From Campylobacter sp. (GTDB taxonomy: Bacteria > Campylobacterota > Campylobacteria > Campylobacterales > Campylobacteraceae): a DNA stretch of 32,891 bases. Below are positions 8,305-17,141 of the stretch, piece by piece. The notes beneath the pieces were generated by a model that did not search any database, was not told the DNA's origin, and was given only the letters and a program-made list of their open reading frames with translations. A program made the translations under genes and the position numbers. Position 1 is the stretch's first letter, and each line of letters opens with the position of its first letter. The stretch is taken from positions 1 through 32,891 of the forward strand of contig JALFKC010000060.1 of assembly GCA_022775765.1 (NCBI GenBank), written 5' to 3'.

Positions 8305-10122
8305 TTACGACGCTTTTTGTTCTTTTTCGTCAATATCATTGCCGATTTGTTCGTAAAGTGCGTAGTAGTATTTTACAAACTCGTATGATTTTTCATCCAC
8401 AGGCATATAAACGCCATTTTCTAGTTTTGCAAAACGCCTTAAAAACTCGCCAGCTTCGGCCTTTTGCGAGTATGTTTTGATTAAAATTCCGTAGTTTTTA
8501 AGCACCTCATCTTTGAGATTATCATATTTTTTACTGCTTAAATACACTAAAATTTTCTTACCATCAAATCTCACCACCCCGCTTTTAAATAGTGCGTCAA
8601 GGTGGATTAGCCCTTCACAATAATACGCCTTCACTTCATCAACTCTTTGCCACGCTATAAGCCCAACGCTTCTTTTGATAAGTTCGCTAATTACGGGCTT
8701 TTTCATATTTTCGCTCTCGTTCAAAAAGAAGCTCACAAGCCCAGAAGTGGTCGCCTTATACTCTTCTATGTATTTAAAAACGCCATTTTTATTCATCAAA
8801 ACTTCGCTATCTTCATCTATAAAATACATATGGCCAAACTCGTGCCCGATAGTGCTAATCTCATAGACTTTTTTCCAAATTTTCTCTTTTTTGAAAAGAA
8901 TCTCACGCGTATAATCCAAAAATTCTCTCTCAAAAATCTCACTACTTATCTTCATAAACGGCTTAGCTTTGGCACTTTCGTAGACAAAATCTATAAAAGC
9001 AAAGATTTTCTTGCCACAATTTGCACTCACAAACTCATCATTTGGCACAACTTGCGCACTAAATAGCCCATTTAGCTCAGCCCCATAATAAATCATCGGC
9101 GTTGAGATATAAAGCTGGGTTTTATCGATATTTGATAGCACCAGCGAACGCATTATCTCATTGTCACTGCCATCCCATTTGTAGGCTTTTTTGAAGGTTT
9201 TTTTCATCTGTTTTTTGAACTTTTCTTCATCAAAATCGCTATTTTGAGCTAGACGAATATCCCATTCTAAGGCAACTGCGTGAGTGTAGATATCTTCGTA
9301 GTATTCAAGTGGATGACCGACTTGAAGTGGGCTTTTGATATCCATCCACGCCATTTCGGCATTTCGCCACGTCTCTATCACCTTATCGTTATTTTTCTCA
9401 CAAAATGCGGTTTTAAGCCTTTTAAAATATCTCACATAATCTTTTTGCTCTCTTGTGTTGGTAAATTTAAGTAAATTTTTAATAACTTTTTCAAATTCAT
9501 TTTCCAGATCAAACTCTTCAAAAAACTCACCATAAGGGATAAATTTCACACTTTTTTCATCTTTAAATTCACCATCAAAATTTGGGTCAAACTCACAAAC
9601 CCCATAGCTTCTTTCGCAAATATTTGAGTTTGGGGTTAATTGATAAAGTTTGTGTTTTTGTATAAACTCATAAGGTTTGTCGATTTTAGAAAAGTGGATA
9701 AAATTCTCATCAATCACTTTGCGTTGCCACTTTATTTGCATTTTATTAAAAACATTGCCAAGCGTGTGCACACCTTCAATTAGTGCCAAATAAAACTCAT
9801 CTAAAATCTGCTCATCTTTGGCTTTTTGGATAAGTTTTTCGTGCAAATTTGTGTGAATGCTAGCCGTGTAATCATACATTTTTTCGTTAAATTTAATAAT
9901 AGACTTTTCATCAAGCCCCTTTTTTCTGAACTCACTTTGTAAATTTTCAGGCTTTAAATCGACAATCCGTCTAAGAATAGCGATCTTTTGAGCACTAGTG
10001 CCCTCAAATTCGCAAATTTCAAGCCCTTTTTTAACTAAATCACTGTCTGGGTTTTTATACAAATCATTTAGAGATTTTTTGTTTTCTTCACTAATTTTTA
10101 GCAATCTATTAAAATCATTCAT
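8305..10122 (-). CDS. ciaB: Invasion antigen CiaB homologue with a zinc metallopeptidase motif
   Basis: The 605-residue product matches the CiaB family of Campylobacter and Arcobacter in length and in signature blocks such as WMDIKSPLQVGHPLEYYED and AVALEWDIRL. CiaB was described in C. jejuni as a protein secreted through the flagellar export apparatus that promotes epithelial cell entry. The sequence also shows a metallopeptidase-type motif, HEFGH at residues 427-431, followed about 20 residues later by IEEYKAT (Glu453/Glu454), a fitting third zinc ligand. There is no signal peptide or membrane segment. The gene is monocistronic, with AAGGAAAG just upstream of the ATG. Peptidase activity is inference from the motif. 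Confidence 0.9.
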   Translation of the reverse strand: MNDFNRLLKISEENKKSLNDLYKNPDSDLVKKGLEICEFEGTSAQKIAILRRIVDLKPENLQSEFRKKGLDEKSIIKFNEKMYDYTASIHTNLHEKLIQKAKDEQILDEFYLALIEGVHTLGNVFNKMQIKWQRKVIDENFIHFSKIDKPYEFIQKHKLYQLTPNSNICERSYGVCEFDPNFDGEFKDEKSVKFIPYGEFFEEFDLENEFEKVIKNLLKFTNTREQKDYVRYFKRLKTAFCEKNNDKVIETWRNAEMAWMDIKSPLQVGHPLEYYEDIYTHAVALEWDIRLAQNSDFDEEKFKKQMKKTFKKAYKWDGSDNEIMRSLVLSNIDKTQLYISTPMIYYGAELNGLFSAQVVPNDEFVSANCGKKIFAFIDFVYESAKAKPFMKISSEIFEREFLDYTREILFKKEKIWKKVYEISTIGHEFGHMYFIDEDSEVLMNKNGVFKYIEEYKATTSGLVSFFLNESENMKKPVISELIKRSVGLIAWQRVDEVKAYYCEGLIHLDALFKSGVVRFDGKKILVYLSSKKYDNLKDEVLKNYGILIKTYSQKAEAGEFLRRFAKLENGVYMPVDEKSYEFVKYYYALYEQIGNDIDEKEQKAS

Positions 10123-10180
10123 AATCTTTCCTTGATTAAATTTAGTGCAATTTTATCAGCAAATTTCAAATATATTTTAA

Positions 10181-10204
10181 AAAATGTAATTATAATTACA
10201 TTTT
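10181..10204. promoter_or_regulatory. 24-base perfect palindrome between ciaB and katA
   Basis: Two arms, AAAATGTAATTA and TAATTACATTTT, meet with no spacer. It lies about 59 bases upstream of the ciaB start and 159 upstream of katA. The AT-rich TGTAATTATAATTACA core resembles Fur/PerR-type operators, and katA in C. jejuni is known to be PerR- and Fur-responsive. An operator is therefore a reasonable guess; a hairpin role is possible. Confidence 0.45.
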
Positions 10205-10308
10205 ATTTGCCATACCTATCTATCCCTCATATATCAATTTTATTTGCAATAAATAGTAATTTTTAGCCCGAGGTGGATAAATTTCAGTAAAAATTTATCT
10301 AAATTTAT

Positions 10309-10318
10309 TATAATTATA
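10309..10318 (+). promoter_or_regulatory. katA -10 region overlapping a short palindrome
   Basis: TATAAT at 10309-10314 lies 49 bases before the katA ATG and is embedded in the 10-base palindrome TATAATTATA. No clear -35 box is visible, as is common in Campylobacter. The overlap suits repression by a PerR/Fur-like protein, but this is inference. Confidence 0.45.
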
Positions 10319-10362
10319 CAAATAATAATTTTTATTATTTGATATATTTTAAAAGGACAAAA

Positions 10363-11781
10363 ATGAAACAACTAACAACCGACTTTGGCAATCCGATTGC
10401 TTCAAATCAAAACTCAATGACCGCTGGCGATATGGGCCCAGTTTTACTTCAAGACTATCAGTTACTAGAAAAACTCGCTCACCAAAACAGAGAGAGAATC
10501 CCTGAGAGAACAGTTCACGCAAAAGGAAGTGGTGCATATGGTGTGATGACAATCACTGAGGATATCTCAAAATACACAAAAGCTTCACTTTTCCAAAAAG
10601 GCGAAAAAACAAAAATGCTTGTGAGATTTTCAACCGTTGCTGGTGAAAGAGGTGCAGCTGACGCAGAAAGAGATGTGCGTGGCTTTGCGATGAAATTTTA
10701 TACCAAAGAGGGCAACTGGGATCTAGTTGGCAACAACACTCCTACATTTTTTATCCGCGATGGATATAAATTCCCTGATTTTATTCACACTCAAAAAAGA
10801 GATCCACACTCAAATCTTAGATCAAACAACGCTATGTGGGACTTTTGGACGCTCTGTCCTGAGAGTTTGCACCAAGTTACTATCCTAATGAGTGATCGTG
10901 GAATTCCTGCAAGCTACCGCAATATGCACGGATTTGGAAGTCATACCTACTCATTTATTAACGATAAAAATGAGAGATTTTGGGTAAAATTTCACTTCAA
11001 AACCAAACAAGGTATCAAAAATTTAACCAATGAAGAAGCCGCTAAAATCATCGCAAACGATAGAGAGAGCAATCAAAGAGACCTTTTTGAAGCGATTGAG
11101 AGAGGTGAGTATCCAAAATGGAGCGTTTGCGTGCAAATTTTAACCGATGAAGAAGCAATGAATCTAGGCTTTAATCCATTTGACCTTACAAAAGTTTGGC
11201 CTCACGCTAAAGCCCCACTTATGGAAATCGGTGAGTTTGAACTCAATGAAAACCCAAACAGCTATTTTAATGAAATCGAACAAGCCGCATTTTCACCAAG
11301 CAATATCGTCCCTGGCATTAGCTTTAGCCCAGATAAAATGCTTCAAGCAAGGATTTTTAGCTACCCAGACGCTCAAAGATACCGCTTAGGTGCAAACTAC
11401 CATCTGCTTCCAGCAAATGCACCAATCGCCCCAAGTGCGACATACAATCTTGATGGTGCGATGAACTCTGCAAGATACGAAAACAAAGCATATTATGAAC
11501 CAAATAGCTACGACGCACCAAAAGAGGATCCTAAATACCTTGAGCCAGCCCTAAAAGACTACGGTGCAGGCGATAGATACGCCTCACTTGATGAGGATTA
11601 CTATACTCAGCCAAGAGCACTTTATAAAATTTTGCCTGAAGATGAAAAACAAAGGCTCTATAACAATATCGCTACTTCAATGGATGGCGTAGAGAGATTT
11701 ATCATCGATAGAGCTCTAGGACATTTTGAAAAAATCGATCCAAATTACGCAGCTGGCGTTAAAAAAGCTTTAGGACTATAA
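10363..11781 (+). CDS. katA: Monofunctional haem catalase KatA
   Basis: KatA dismutates hydrogen peroxide to water and oxygen. The 472-residue product is a small-subunit catalase. The catalytic His52 is in [13 protein letters not shown], the catalytic Asn is in [14 protein letters not shown] (124/125), and the proximal haem-ligand Tyr is in [13 protein letters not shown] chose the ATG at 10363, which has AAGGA 6 bases upstream; an in-frame ATG at 10339 precedes the ribosome binding site and is unlikely. The ankyrin gene starts one base after its stop, so the two are probably cotranscribed. Function is cytoplasmic, possibly also periplasm-associated as reported for some relatives. Confidence 0.96.
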   Translation: MKQLTTDFGNPIASNQNSMTAGDMGPVLLQDYQLLEKLAHQNRERIPERTVHAKGSGAYGVMTITEDISKYTKASLFQKGEKTKMLVRFSTVAGERGAADAERDVRGFAMKFYTKEGNWDLVGNNTPTFFIRDGYKFPDFIHTQKRDPHSNLRSNNAMWDFWTLCPESLHQVTILMSDRGIPASYRNMHGFGSHTYSFINDKNERFWVKFHFKTKQGIKNLTNEEAAKIIANDRESNQRDLFEAIERGEYPKWSVCVQILTDEEAMNLGFNPFDLTKVWPHAKAPLMEIGEFELNENPNSYFNEIEQAAFSPSNIVPGISFSPDKMLQARIFSYPDAQRYRLGANYHLLPANAPIAPSATYNLDGAMNSARYENKAYYEPNSYDAPKEDPKYLEPALKDYGAGDRYASLDEDYYTQPRALYKILPEDEKQRLYNNIATSMDGVERFIIDRALGHFEKIDPNYAAGVKKALGL

Positions 11782-11782
11782 A

Positions 11783-12265
11783 ATGATAAGTCAAAGCGAG
11801 CAAAAAAGGTATGATGAACTTTGCGTGATGGCACTTGATTTTGCTAGAAAAAATGAGTGGCAAACTCTGCAAAAGATGATAGAACACGGCTTTAATCCAA
11901 ACTTTAAAGACCACAAAGGCAATACCTTGCTTATGCTTGCTAGCTACAATGGTGCTTATGAGTGTGCGAAAATGCTACTTGATAAAGGTGCTAAGGTAGA
12001 TGAGAAAAATGCTCACGGACAGACCCCGCTAGCTGGGGTCTGCTTTAAGGGGTATTTTGAAATTGCAAAACTGCTCGTGCAGCGTGGCGCAAATATCGAT
12101 GAAAACAACGGCCTTGGTGCTACGCCATACACCTTTGCTGTGATGTTTGGCAATAGAGCAATAGCTGAGTTTTTGCTAGAAAACTCACGCAAAAAATCCC
12201 TGCTTAAAAGGGCTTCGCTGAAGTTTCTTAGTATTTTTAAAAAAGATAAGCTCACTCAAATTTAG
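11783..12265 (+). CDS. Ankyrin-repeat protein linked to catalase
   Basis: The 160-residue protein carries three ankyrin repeats, at about residues 34-66, 68-100 and 101-130 (for example HKGNTLLMLASYNGAYECAK and HGQTPLAGVCFKGYFEIAKL), and a basic C-terminus. The gene sits one base after katA. In C. jejuni the ankyrin protein Cj1386, encoded in the same position, is reported to be needed for full catalase activity by helping haem reach KatA; the same role is inferred here from position and fold. No signal peptide is present. A terminator follows, closing the katA operon. Confidence 0.88.
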   Translation: MISQSEQKRYDELCVMALDFARKNEWQTLQKMIEHGFNPNFKDHKGNTLLMLASYNGAYECAKMLLDKGAKVDEKNAHGQTPLAGVCFKGYFEIAKLLVQRGANIDENNGLGATPYTFAVMFGNRAIAEFLLENSRKKSLLKRASLKFLSIFKKDKLTQI

Positions 12266-12275
12266 CCTTTATCTT

Positions 12276-12307
12276 AAAAACAGCGAATTTCTACGAGCTG
12301 TTTTTTT
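12276..12307 (+). terminator. Rho-independent terminator of the katA operon
   Basis: AAAAACAGC (12276-12284) pairs with GCTGTTTTT (12297-12305) across a 12-base loop, and the right arm runs on into T's to 12307. It lies 10 bases after the ankyrin gene stop. The rest of the gap to 12506 is AT-rich without a gene. Confidence 0.8.
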
Positions 12308-12506
12308 GCAAAGAATAAAAGGCTCAAAAACATCACAATTGCATATAAAAAGCTAACACTTACAACTAGAGATTTTGTAGATTTCATCTTAAATTTCTCA
12401 CAACTTATAAAATAATATAATTTATTAAATTCACATTATCTTAAGCAAATTCATAACTTTATACATTAATTTTATGTTTTGAATAAGGAAAATTTCAGTT
12501 TTTAAG

Positions 12507-12525
12507 TGATATAATAATCATTATC
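12507..12525 (+). promoter_or_regulatory. Fur-box-like operator upstream of the DUF2325 gene
   Basis: TGATATAATAATCATTATC matches the classical 19-base Fur box at 14 positions, including an exact 12-base right side (ATAATCATTATC). It contains TATAAT at 12510-12515, so a bound repressor would block the -10 region. The DUF2325-unknown-fldA operon starts 21 bases downstream. Iron-responsive control is inferred. Confidence 0.65.
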
Positions 12526-12545
12526 AAGATAAAAAGGATTACAAA

Positions 12546-12863
12546 ATGTCAGTGTTGGTTGTCGGGGCTGATGAAATCACCCCTATTAAAGCAGTTTTAA
12601 AAGATTTAGGTGCGAGCAAAATAGAGCATTGGGACGCGAGAAATGAAAACAGAGTAAATCGCAAGAGTATCCCGCTAGATACGCAGTGTGTGGTAATGCT
12701 AACTTCATTTCTCAATCACAATACTATGAAAAAAATCAAAAGTGAGACCAAAAAGAGAAATATCCCACTAGTGTGTGCAAAAAGAAGCGTAAGTTGCGTG
12801 TTTTGCGAGTATTGCAAAGTTTTTGGATTAGAAAAAGAGTTCTCTTGTGAAAAGAATAGATAA
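12546..12863 (+). CDS. DUF2325 domain protein
   Basis: This 105-residue protein has the DUF2325 pattern: an N-terminal VLVVGADE strand, a central HWDARNENR, a VVMLTSFLNHNTMKKIK segment and a late IPLVCAKRS. The Cys-rich tail (SVSCVFCEYCKVF) could bind a metal or a cluster. Function is unknown. It follows a Fur-box-like site and overlaps the next gene by 17 bases. In C. jejuni a small gene (Cj1384c, from memory) occupies the equivalent place beside katA, which supports conserved linkage to iron or oxidative stress. AAAGGA 8 bases before the ATG is the ribosome binding site. Confidence 0.8.
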   Translation: MSVLVVGADEITPIKAVLKDLGASKIEHWDARNENRVNRKSIPLDTQCVVMLTSFLNHNTMKKIKSETKKRNIPLVCAKRSVSCVFCEYCKVFGLEKEFSCEKNR

Positions 12864-13602
12864 TCTTTTTGGTTTTAGTTTGGAGCGAGATTTTATACCA
12901 AAAGTGTATGAAAACTTGCCACGACAAGATATATTTAGGATTTTTTTGCTTCAATACAACGCTAGTGTAGATGAAAGCTTAAAAATCCCTTTAATATATG
13001 CCAAAAAAGCACTCAGATTAAAAGATATATTTGATAACTATATTAATAATCTGCTTTATATCTCACCACTAAACCCCAAAAAAGTTTGCAGATTTTCTAT
13101 AGCGTCAAATTTAGCTATTAATAGTTTTAAAACTGGTAAATTTAGCAAATTTCCGCTTTCAAATTTAAGTATGAAAGCAGCAAGATTTATAAATTTAATC
13201 TACAATAAAGAGTTTCAAGGGCTAGCGTTTGAAGCAGATATATTATTTTTTGAGTATGTTTTTGATAAGGTTACTAAAAGAAACAAAAATCTCAAAATTA
13301 AGATAAAAGACGGCACTATTTTTATCCAAAAAAATGGTAAAAATTTAGCACTTTTAACCTATGCTAAAAGCTTTATCAATTGCCCTAAATTTCACCAAAA
13401 TGAGATAGAAAAGGCTTTTGAAATTTGCGATGAAAATACGGCTGTGTATATACTTTTTCCTAGACAAAATAGTCTAAAAAGGCATATTTGTGTGCAAAAT
13501 GAAGAGACAAAAGTAATCAAAATCGTGCCATATTCAATAAATAATATCTTAAAAAAGGACAAAAATGAAAATAGCAATAATTTACGGAAGTTCAATGGGT
13601 AA
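12847..13602 (+). CDS. Conserved protein of unknown function between DUF2325 and flavodoxin genes
   Basis: The 251-residue product is basic and soluble, with no signal peptide, membrane segment or recognised motif. It begins with GTG at 12847, inside the end of the DUF2325 gene, and its stop lies 38 bases inside fldA, so the three genes are tightly coupled. The C-terminal residues (KKDKNENSNNLRKFNG) are encoded by the fldA ribosome binding site and start region and may be dispensable. Probably the counterpart of C. jejuni Cj1383c by position; that is memory plus context, not a comparison. A role in iron or redox stress is only suggested by neighbours. Confidence 0.75.
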   Translation: MKRIDNLFGFSLERDFIPKVYENLPRQDIFRIFLLQYNASVDESLKIPLIYAKKALRLKDIFDNYINNLLYISPLNPKKVCRFSIASNLAINSFKTGKFSKFPLSNLSMKAARFINLIYNKEFQGLAFEADILFFEYVFDKVTKRNKNLKIKIKDGTIFIQKNGKNLALLTYAKSFINCPKFHQNEIEKAFEICDENTAVYILFPRQNSLKRHICVQNEETKVIKIVPYSINNILKKDKNENSNNLRKFNG

Positions 13603-14062
13603 CACCGAAAGTGCAGCCCAAACTATCCAAGAAAACTTAGGCCTACAAAGCGATCTATTAAATGTCGCAGACACCCCTGTAAGTGAGCTAAATGGCTATG
13701 ACGCACTGATTTGTGGAACTTCAACTTGGGGAAGTGGTGATATGCAAGATGATTGGGAGGCGTTTGATTTTGCGGGGCTTGATATAGCTGGCAAAACTGT
13801 AGCACTATTTGGCGTGGGAGATAGTGAAAGCTATAGTGATGAGTTTTGCAACGGCTTAAATGTGCTTTATAACCACTTCAAAGACGCGGGAGCTAAAATA
13901 GTCGGCGAAACTAGCACGGATGGATATACATTTGATAGTAGCGAAGCTGTCAATAAAGATGGCAATTTTGTGGGGCTCGTGCTTGATTATGACAATGAAG
14001 ATGAGCTTAGTGAAAGCAGAATAAATGCATGGGTAGAAAAAATCAAGCCAAATTTTGCTTGA
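13565..14062 (+). CDS. fldA: Flavodoxin FldA
   Basis: This is an FMN-binding electron carrier. In Campylobacter flavodoxin serves pyruvate and 2-oxoglutarate oxidoreductases and is considered essential. The 165-residue product starts with the phosphate-binding YGSSMGNTESAA loop. The FMN-ring loops are GTSTWGSGDMQDDW and GVGDSESYSDEFCNG, and the sequence is of the long-chain type. The start is the ATG preceded by AAAAAAGGAC, lying inside the 3' end of the upstream gene. The Fur-box-like site at the operon head would couple flavodoxin to iron. Confidence 0.95.
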   Translation: MKIAIIYGSSMGNTESAAQTIQENLGLQSDLLNVADTPVSELNGYDALICGTSTWGSGDMQDDWEAFDFAGLDIAGKTVALFGVGDSESYSDEFCNGLNVLYNHFKDAGAKIVGETSTDGYTFDSSEAVNKDGNFVGLVLDYDNEDELSESRINAWVEKIKPNFA

Positions 14063-14276
14063 GTTTATAATTAAAGTTAAAATTTTTAGTCTTACAAATT
14101 TTGATTAATTTATAAGCCTTAAATTTTTGAGTGCTAATATTTAAAATAGCAATATTAAGATATTGGCTCTTAATCATTAAACACAACTTACACATAGCAA
14201 TTTAAATATTTGCATAGACTTAACATTGCAATAAATTTACCTAAGTTGCACGCTTAAAAATAAAACAAAAGTAAGC

Positions 14277-14314
14277 AATAAATTATCAAATTTAGTAAAA
14301 TTTGATAATTTATT
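14277..14314. terminator. Bidirectional terminator between fldA and the stress protein gene
   Basis: A perfect 17-bp AT-rich stem (arms 14277-14293 and 14298-14314, core TTATCAAATTT) with an AGTA loop lies between the convergent genes. The rest of the 14063-14360 gap is AT-rich and holds no gene that I can see. Confidence 0.65.
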
Positions 14315-14360
14315 AGACTATCTATGCATATAAAATTTATGCAAAAATTAAAACTCAAAC

Positions 14361-15188
14361 TTACCTAAAAAACAAAATTGGTGTTTTGACTTTTTTGAGC
14401 ATTTTGGTTGTAAAACTACCAAATATCGCAGTTCTTAGGCGGTTTTTGCCAAAAGCACCCATTGCGATGATATCAGCTTTTATCTCATTTTGATATTTTA
14501 AAATCTCATCTACTGGCTCGCCATCATTTATGCTTTTAGTCTCAACTTCATAGTCTGAATTATCAAAAAACGCCTTAGCTTCATCAAGCAGTTTTTTGGA
14601 ATTTAGTGCGTCTTTACTGACATTTGCGATATATCTTTTAGTGCGTGGAAGCACTGGATTTTGAATAGCGACCTTAATAGACTTTCTAGCAAATTCGCTA
14701 CCATCATAAGCCATCAAAACTGATTTTATAGGTCTAAACTCACCATTTACCATCAAAATCGGTATGTTTAGCGACCTAACCACATCCTCAATATACGCAC
14801 AAGACCCTCTATCTTCAGGCGTCCTTAGCCCAATAACCGCAGCGTGCGTTTGGTTAGCCAAACCATCCAAAACCTCTTCTAAATTTCCATCTTTTTGTAC
14901 GATAAAAACTTCGCTAGCCCCAGCTTTTATAGCGTGATTTTTAAACTTTTCAAGTATATTTGAGCTATTTTTGACTCTTTTGTCTTTGTCATCAATTTCA
15001 CTATAAATTTCATCCCAAACACCATATCCAATGCTGCCTGAAATCATTATCTGTCTTGATAAATTTGATGGCTCTATCACATTTAAAAGCCCAAGTGACA
15101 AATCTAAAAGACGCGACAAAAATATGCCATACTCTACAACTGAATTTGATAAATCCGACCCATCTATACAAGCTAAAATTTGCTTCAT
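14361..15188 (-). CDS. Tandem universal stress protein (UspA family)
   Basis: The 275-residue product contains two Usp domains. The first opens with ILACIDGSDLSNSVVEYG; the second begins near residue 155 with KSVLMAYDGSEFARKS and ends with the ATP-binding loop GAFGKNRLRTAIFGSFT. The first domain lacks a clear Gly-rich ATP loop, so only the second probably binds ATP. Tandem Usp proteins are stress-associated ATP-binding proteins of the cytoplasm. AAGGAG precedes the ATG. It lies 26 bases after the next gene upstream and may share its transcript. Confidence 0.88.
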   Translation of the reverse strand: MKQILACIDGSDLSNSVVEYGIFLSRLLDLSLGLLNVIEPSNLSRQIMISGSIGYGVWDEIYSEIDDKDKRVKNSSNILEKFKNHAIKAGASEVFIVQKDGNLEEVLDGLANQTHAAVIGLRTPEDRGSCAYIEDVVRSLNIPILMVNGEFRPIKSVLMAYDGSEFARKSIKVAIQNPVLPRTKRYIANVSKDALNSKKLLDEAKAFFDNSDYEVETKSINDGEPVDEILKYQNEIKADIIAMGAFGKNRLRTAIFGSFTTKMLKKVKTPILFFR

Positions 15189-15214
15189 AACAACTCCTTT
15201 TGATTATTTTAGCA

Positions 15215-15637
15215 CTATTTTGGTTGTCTATCTGGCAAATTTGCCTCCCAAATGATTTTTTTGCCAAAAAACGCTTTATTATCTGTCATTTTTATCCATT
15301 TGAGTCTGATTTGCCAAATTTGTGGCTTTAGAACTTTAGCAAATGGATACGCCCCAAAATAGACATCTTCGCCACATTTATCGGCTCTACTTATCTCGCC
15401 AAAAAACTGCACGCCCTTTATTAATGAGACGATTTTGGTATCAAAATAAATCGCCCCACTTATATTTGGATTTAGTTTCAGAGACTTCATATGTGTAGTT
15501 TTTTCATCACTTGCTATAAAAATACATTCATCTTTGTAGGCATAAAATGCACTAAATGAGTATGGCAATTCATCTTTTAACACGCTAAATGCACCCAAAT
15601 GTCGTGATTTTAAGAACTCTTCTATCTGTGTTTGCAT
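15215..15637 (-). CDS. Pyridoxamine 5'-phosphate oxidase-like flavin-binding protein
   Basis: The 140-residue product has the split-barrel pattern of small PNPOx-like or YhbP-like proteins: IEEFLKSRHLGAFSV, CIFIASDEKTTHMKSLKLNPNISGAIYF and GVQFFGEI. THMKSLKLNPNISG is the usual cofactor-binding turn. Such proteins bind FMN, haem or F420; which one cannot be told here. I chose the ATG at 15635-15637, preceded by AGGGGA, over an upstream in-frame start that would run into the dut promoter. It diverges from dut and precedes the stress protein gene. Confidence 0.75.
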   Translation of the reverse strand: MQTQIEEFLKSRHLGAFSVLKDELPYSFSAFYAYKDECIFIASDEKTTHMKSLKLNPNISGAIYFDTKIVSLIKGVQFFGEISRADKCGEDVYFGAYPFAKVLKPQIWQIRLKWIKMTDNKAFFGKKIIWEANLPDRQPK

Positions 15638-15688
15638 AAAATCCCCTATTTTTAATGCGATTATATCCAAAATGTAATCAATTTTTGT

Positions 15689-15694
15689 TATAAT
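15689..15694 (+). promoter_or_regulatory. -10 box of the dut operon
   Basis: TATAAT 22 bases before the dut ATG, in the short divergent gap; GAAAGG follows as ribosome binding site. No good -35 box is seen. Confidence 0.5.
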
Positions 15695-15716
15695 TAACCA
15701 AAAATGAAAGGTAAAA

Positions 15717-16409
15717 ATGGAACAATTTGATATCATTAAACAGATGCTTTTACTTCAAAAACGCCTAAATGATGAGACTAATGGCAAGGGGTGGGAAGAT
15801 GGCTACACCTCATTTGGTAAATTAATAAATTGGAAAAGATGTGTATATATGGAGTGTGCTGAGCTGATTGATAGCTTTGCGTGGAAGCACTGGAAAGATG
15901 TAGATAAAGCACCAAATTTAGAAAATATCAAGATGGAAGTTGTGGATATTTGGCACTTTATCCTTAGTATGATTTTAGAAGATGGCTATGCTAAAAAAAC
16001 CAGCATTGATGAGATGGCAAAATCAGTGCTTAGCACAGCCGGATTTAGTAGCTTTTGCCTTGAGCCTTACAGCATAAAAGAGTATTCTATCTATGATATC
16101 ATAAATGATACAGAACATATCATTCACAAATGTAGCTCGCCGATGGTTGAGATTCACGATTTGCTAACGAGCTTTTTTAGACTTGCACTAAAATGTGAGG
16201 TAAATTTAATAGTGCTTTTTGAGCTCTATATCGCCAAAAATATACTGAATAAATTTCGTCAAGACAACGGCTACAAAGATGGCAAATATATTAAAATTTG
16301 GAACGGCTTGGAAGACAATGAAATTTTATCCCAAATCATTGCTAATGGCGTGATAAAACCAGATGAAATTTACTCTAAACTTGATGAAATTTATAGGAAT
16401 TTGCTCTAA
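15717..16409 (+). CDS. dut: Dimeric all-alpha dUTPase (dUTP diphosphatase)
   Basis: The enzyme hydrolyses dUTP (and dUDP) to dUMP, keeping uracil out of DNA and supplying thymidylate synthesis. The 230-residue product belongs to the all-alpha MazG-like superfamily, not the trimeric dUTPases. The metal-binding acids are visible as Glu46 and Glu49 in ECAELID and Glu74 and Asp77 in EVVDIWHF. Length and residue numbering agree with the C. jejuni enzyme as I remember it. It functionally complements Ung, which is also encoded in this window. The membrane protein gene follows after four bases. Confidence 0.92.
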   Translation: MEQFDIIKQMLLLQKRLNDETNGKGWEDGYTSFGKLINWKRCVYMECAELIDSFAWKHWKDVDKAPNLENIKMEVVDIWHFILSMILEDGYAKKTSIDEMAKSVLSTAGFSSFCLEPYSIKEYSIYDIINDTEHIIHKCSSPMVEIHDLLTSFFRLALKCEVNLIVLFELYIAKNILNKFRQDNGYKDGKYIKIWNGLEDNEILSQIIANGVIKPDEIYSKLDEIYRNLL

Positions 16410-16413
16410 TTTA

Positions 16414-17139
16414 ATGGTAGAGATTTTTAACCTTTCTATAAAAGATTTTCTTACCAAAAAATTCATCACTCTTTCATTTTTGCCACTGATTTTAAGCCTA
16501 ATACTTCTTGGCTGGGCGGCAATGTATTTTGGAAATGAGTTTTATGAGAGCTTAGAGCTTAGCCTAAGTAGTGGCGAGCTTTTAAACAAAGACGAACACC
16601 CATTCATCGCGTGGCTACTTGCATTTAGCTTAACAAAATGGCTAATTGGGGTTTTATTTTACACGCTTGGGGCGTTTTTTGTCATCATACTATCTTTGGG
16701 AATCGCTTTGGTTGTAGTTGGGTTTTTAACCCCTATCGCCACCAAAGAAGTTGCAAATCACTATCAAATTAATACTTCAAATTTGCCAAGTTTTGGGCGA
16801 GTGATGGCTTTGATGACAAAAGAGTTTTTGATATTTTTACTAATATTTGTGATTTCGTTACTTTTTTTATTGCTTCCTGTGATAAATATCTTTGTGTTAA
16901 ATGTCCCTCTTTTTTATCTTTACTATAAATTTATGCTAATTGATGTAGCTTCAAACACACTAAATAGGGATGAATTTAAGAAATTTTACAAAAAAGGTGG
17001 CGGGTACAAATTTACCTTTACTTGCTTTGTATTTTATCTAATCTCACTCATTCCACTAGCTGGACTGTTTTTGCAACTATTTTTTGTAATATTTTTATCA
17101 CACATTGTCTATAGAAATCAGCTTGAAATTTACAGATAG
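16414..17139 (+). CDS. EI24/CysZ-like integral membrane protein
   Basis: The 241-residue product has about five hydrophobic segments, including FLPLILSLILLGWAAMYF, the double segment around ALVVVGFLTPIATK, FLIFLLIFVISLLFLLLPVI and the C-terminal LIPLAGLFLQLFFVIFL. The layout and the VGFLTPIATKEVA region match EI24 (CysZ-like) proteins. E. coli CysZ imports sulfate; many Campylobacterota members have no assigned substrate. I chose the ATG at 16414, 4 bases after dut; an earlier in-frame start would overlap dut by 47 bases. The gene is probably cotranscribed with dut. Confidence 0.8.
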   Translation: MVEIFNLSIKDFLTKKFITLSFLPLILSLILLGWAAMYFGNEFYESLELSLSSGELLNKDEHPFIAWLLAFSLTKWLIGVLFYTLGAFFVIILSLGIALVVVGFLTPIATKEVANHYQINTSNLPSFGRVMALMTKEFLIFLLIFVISLLFLLLPVINIFVLNVPLFYLYYKFMLIDVASNTLNRDEFKKFYKKGGGYKFTFTCFVFYLISLIPLAGLFLQLFFVIFLSHIVYRNQLEIYR

Positions 17140-17141
17140 CC

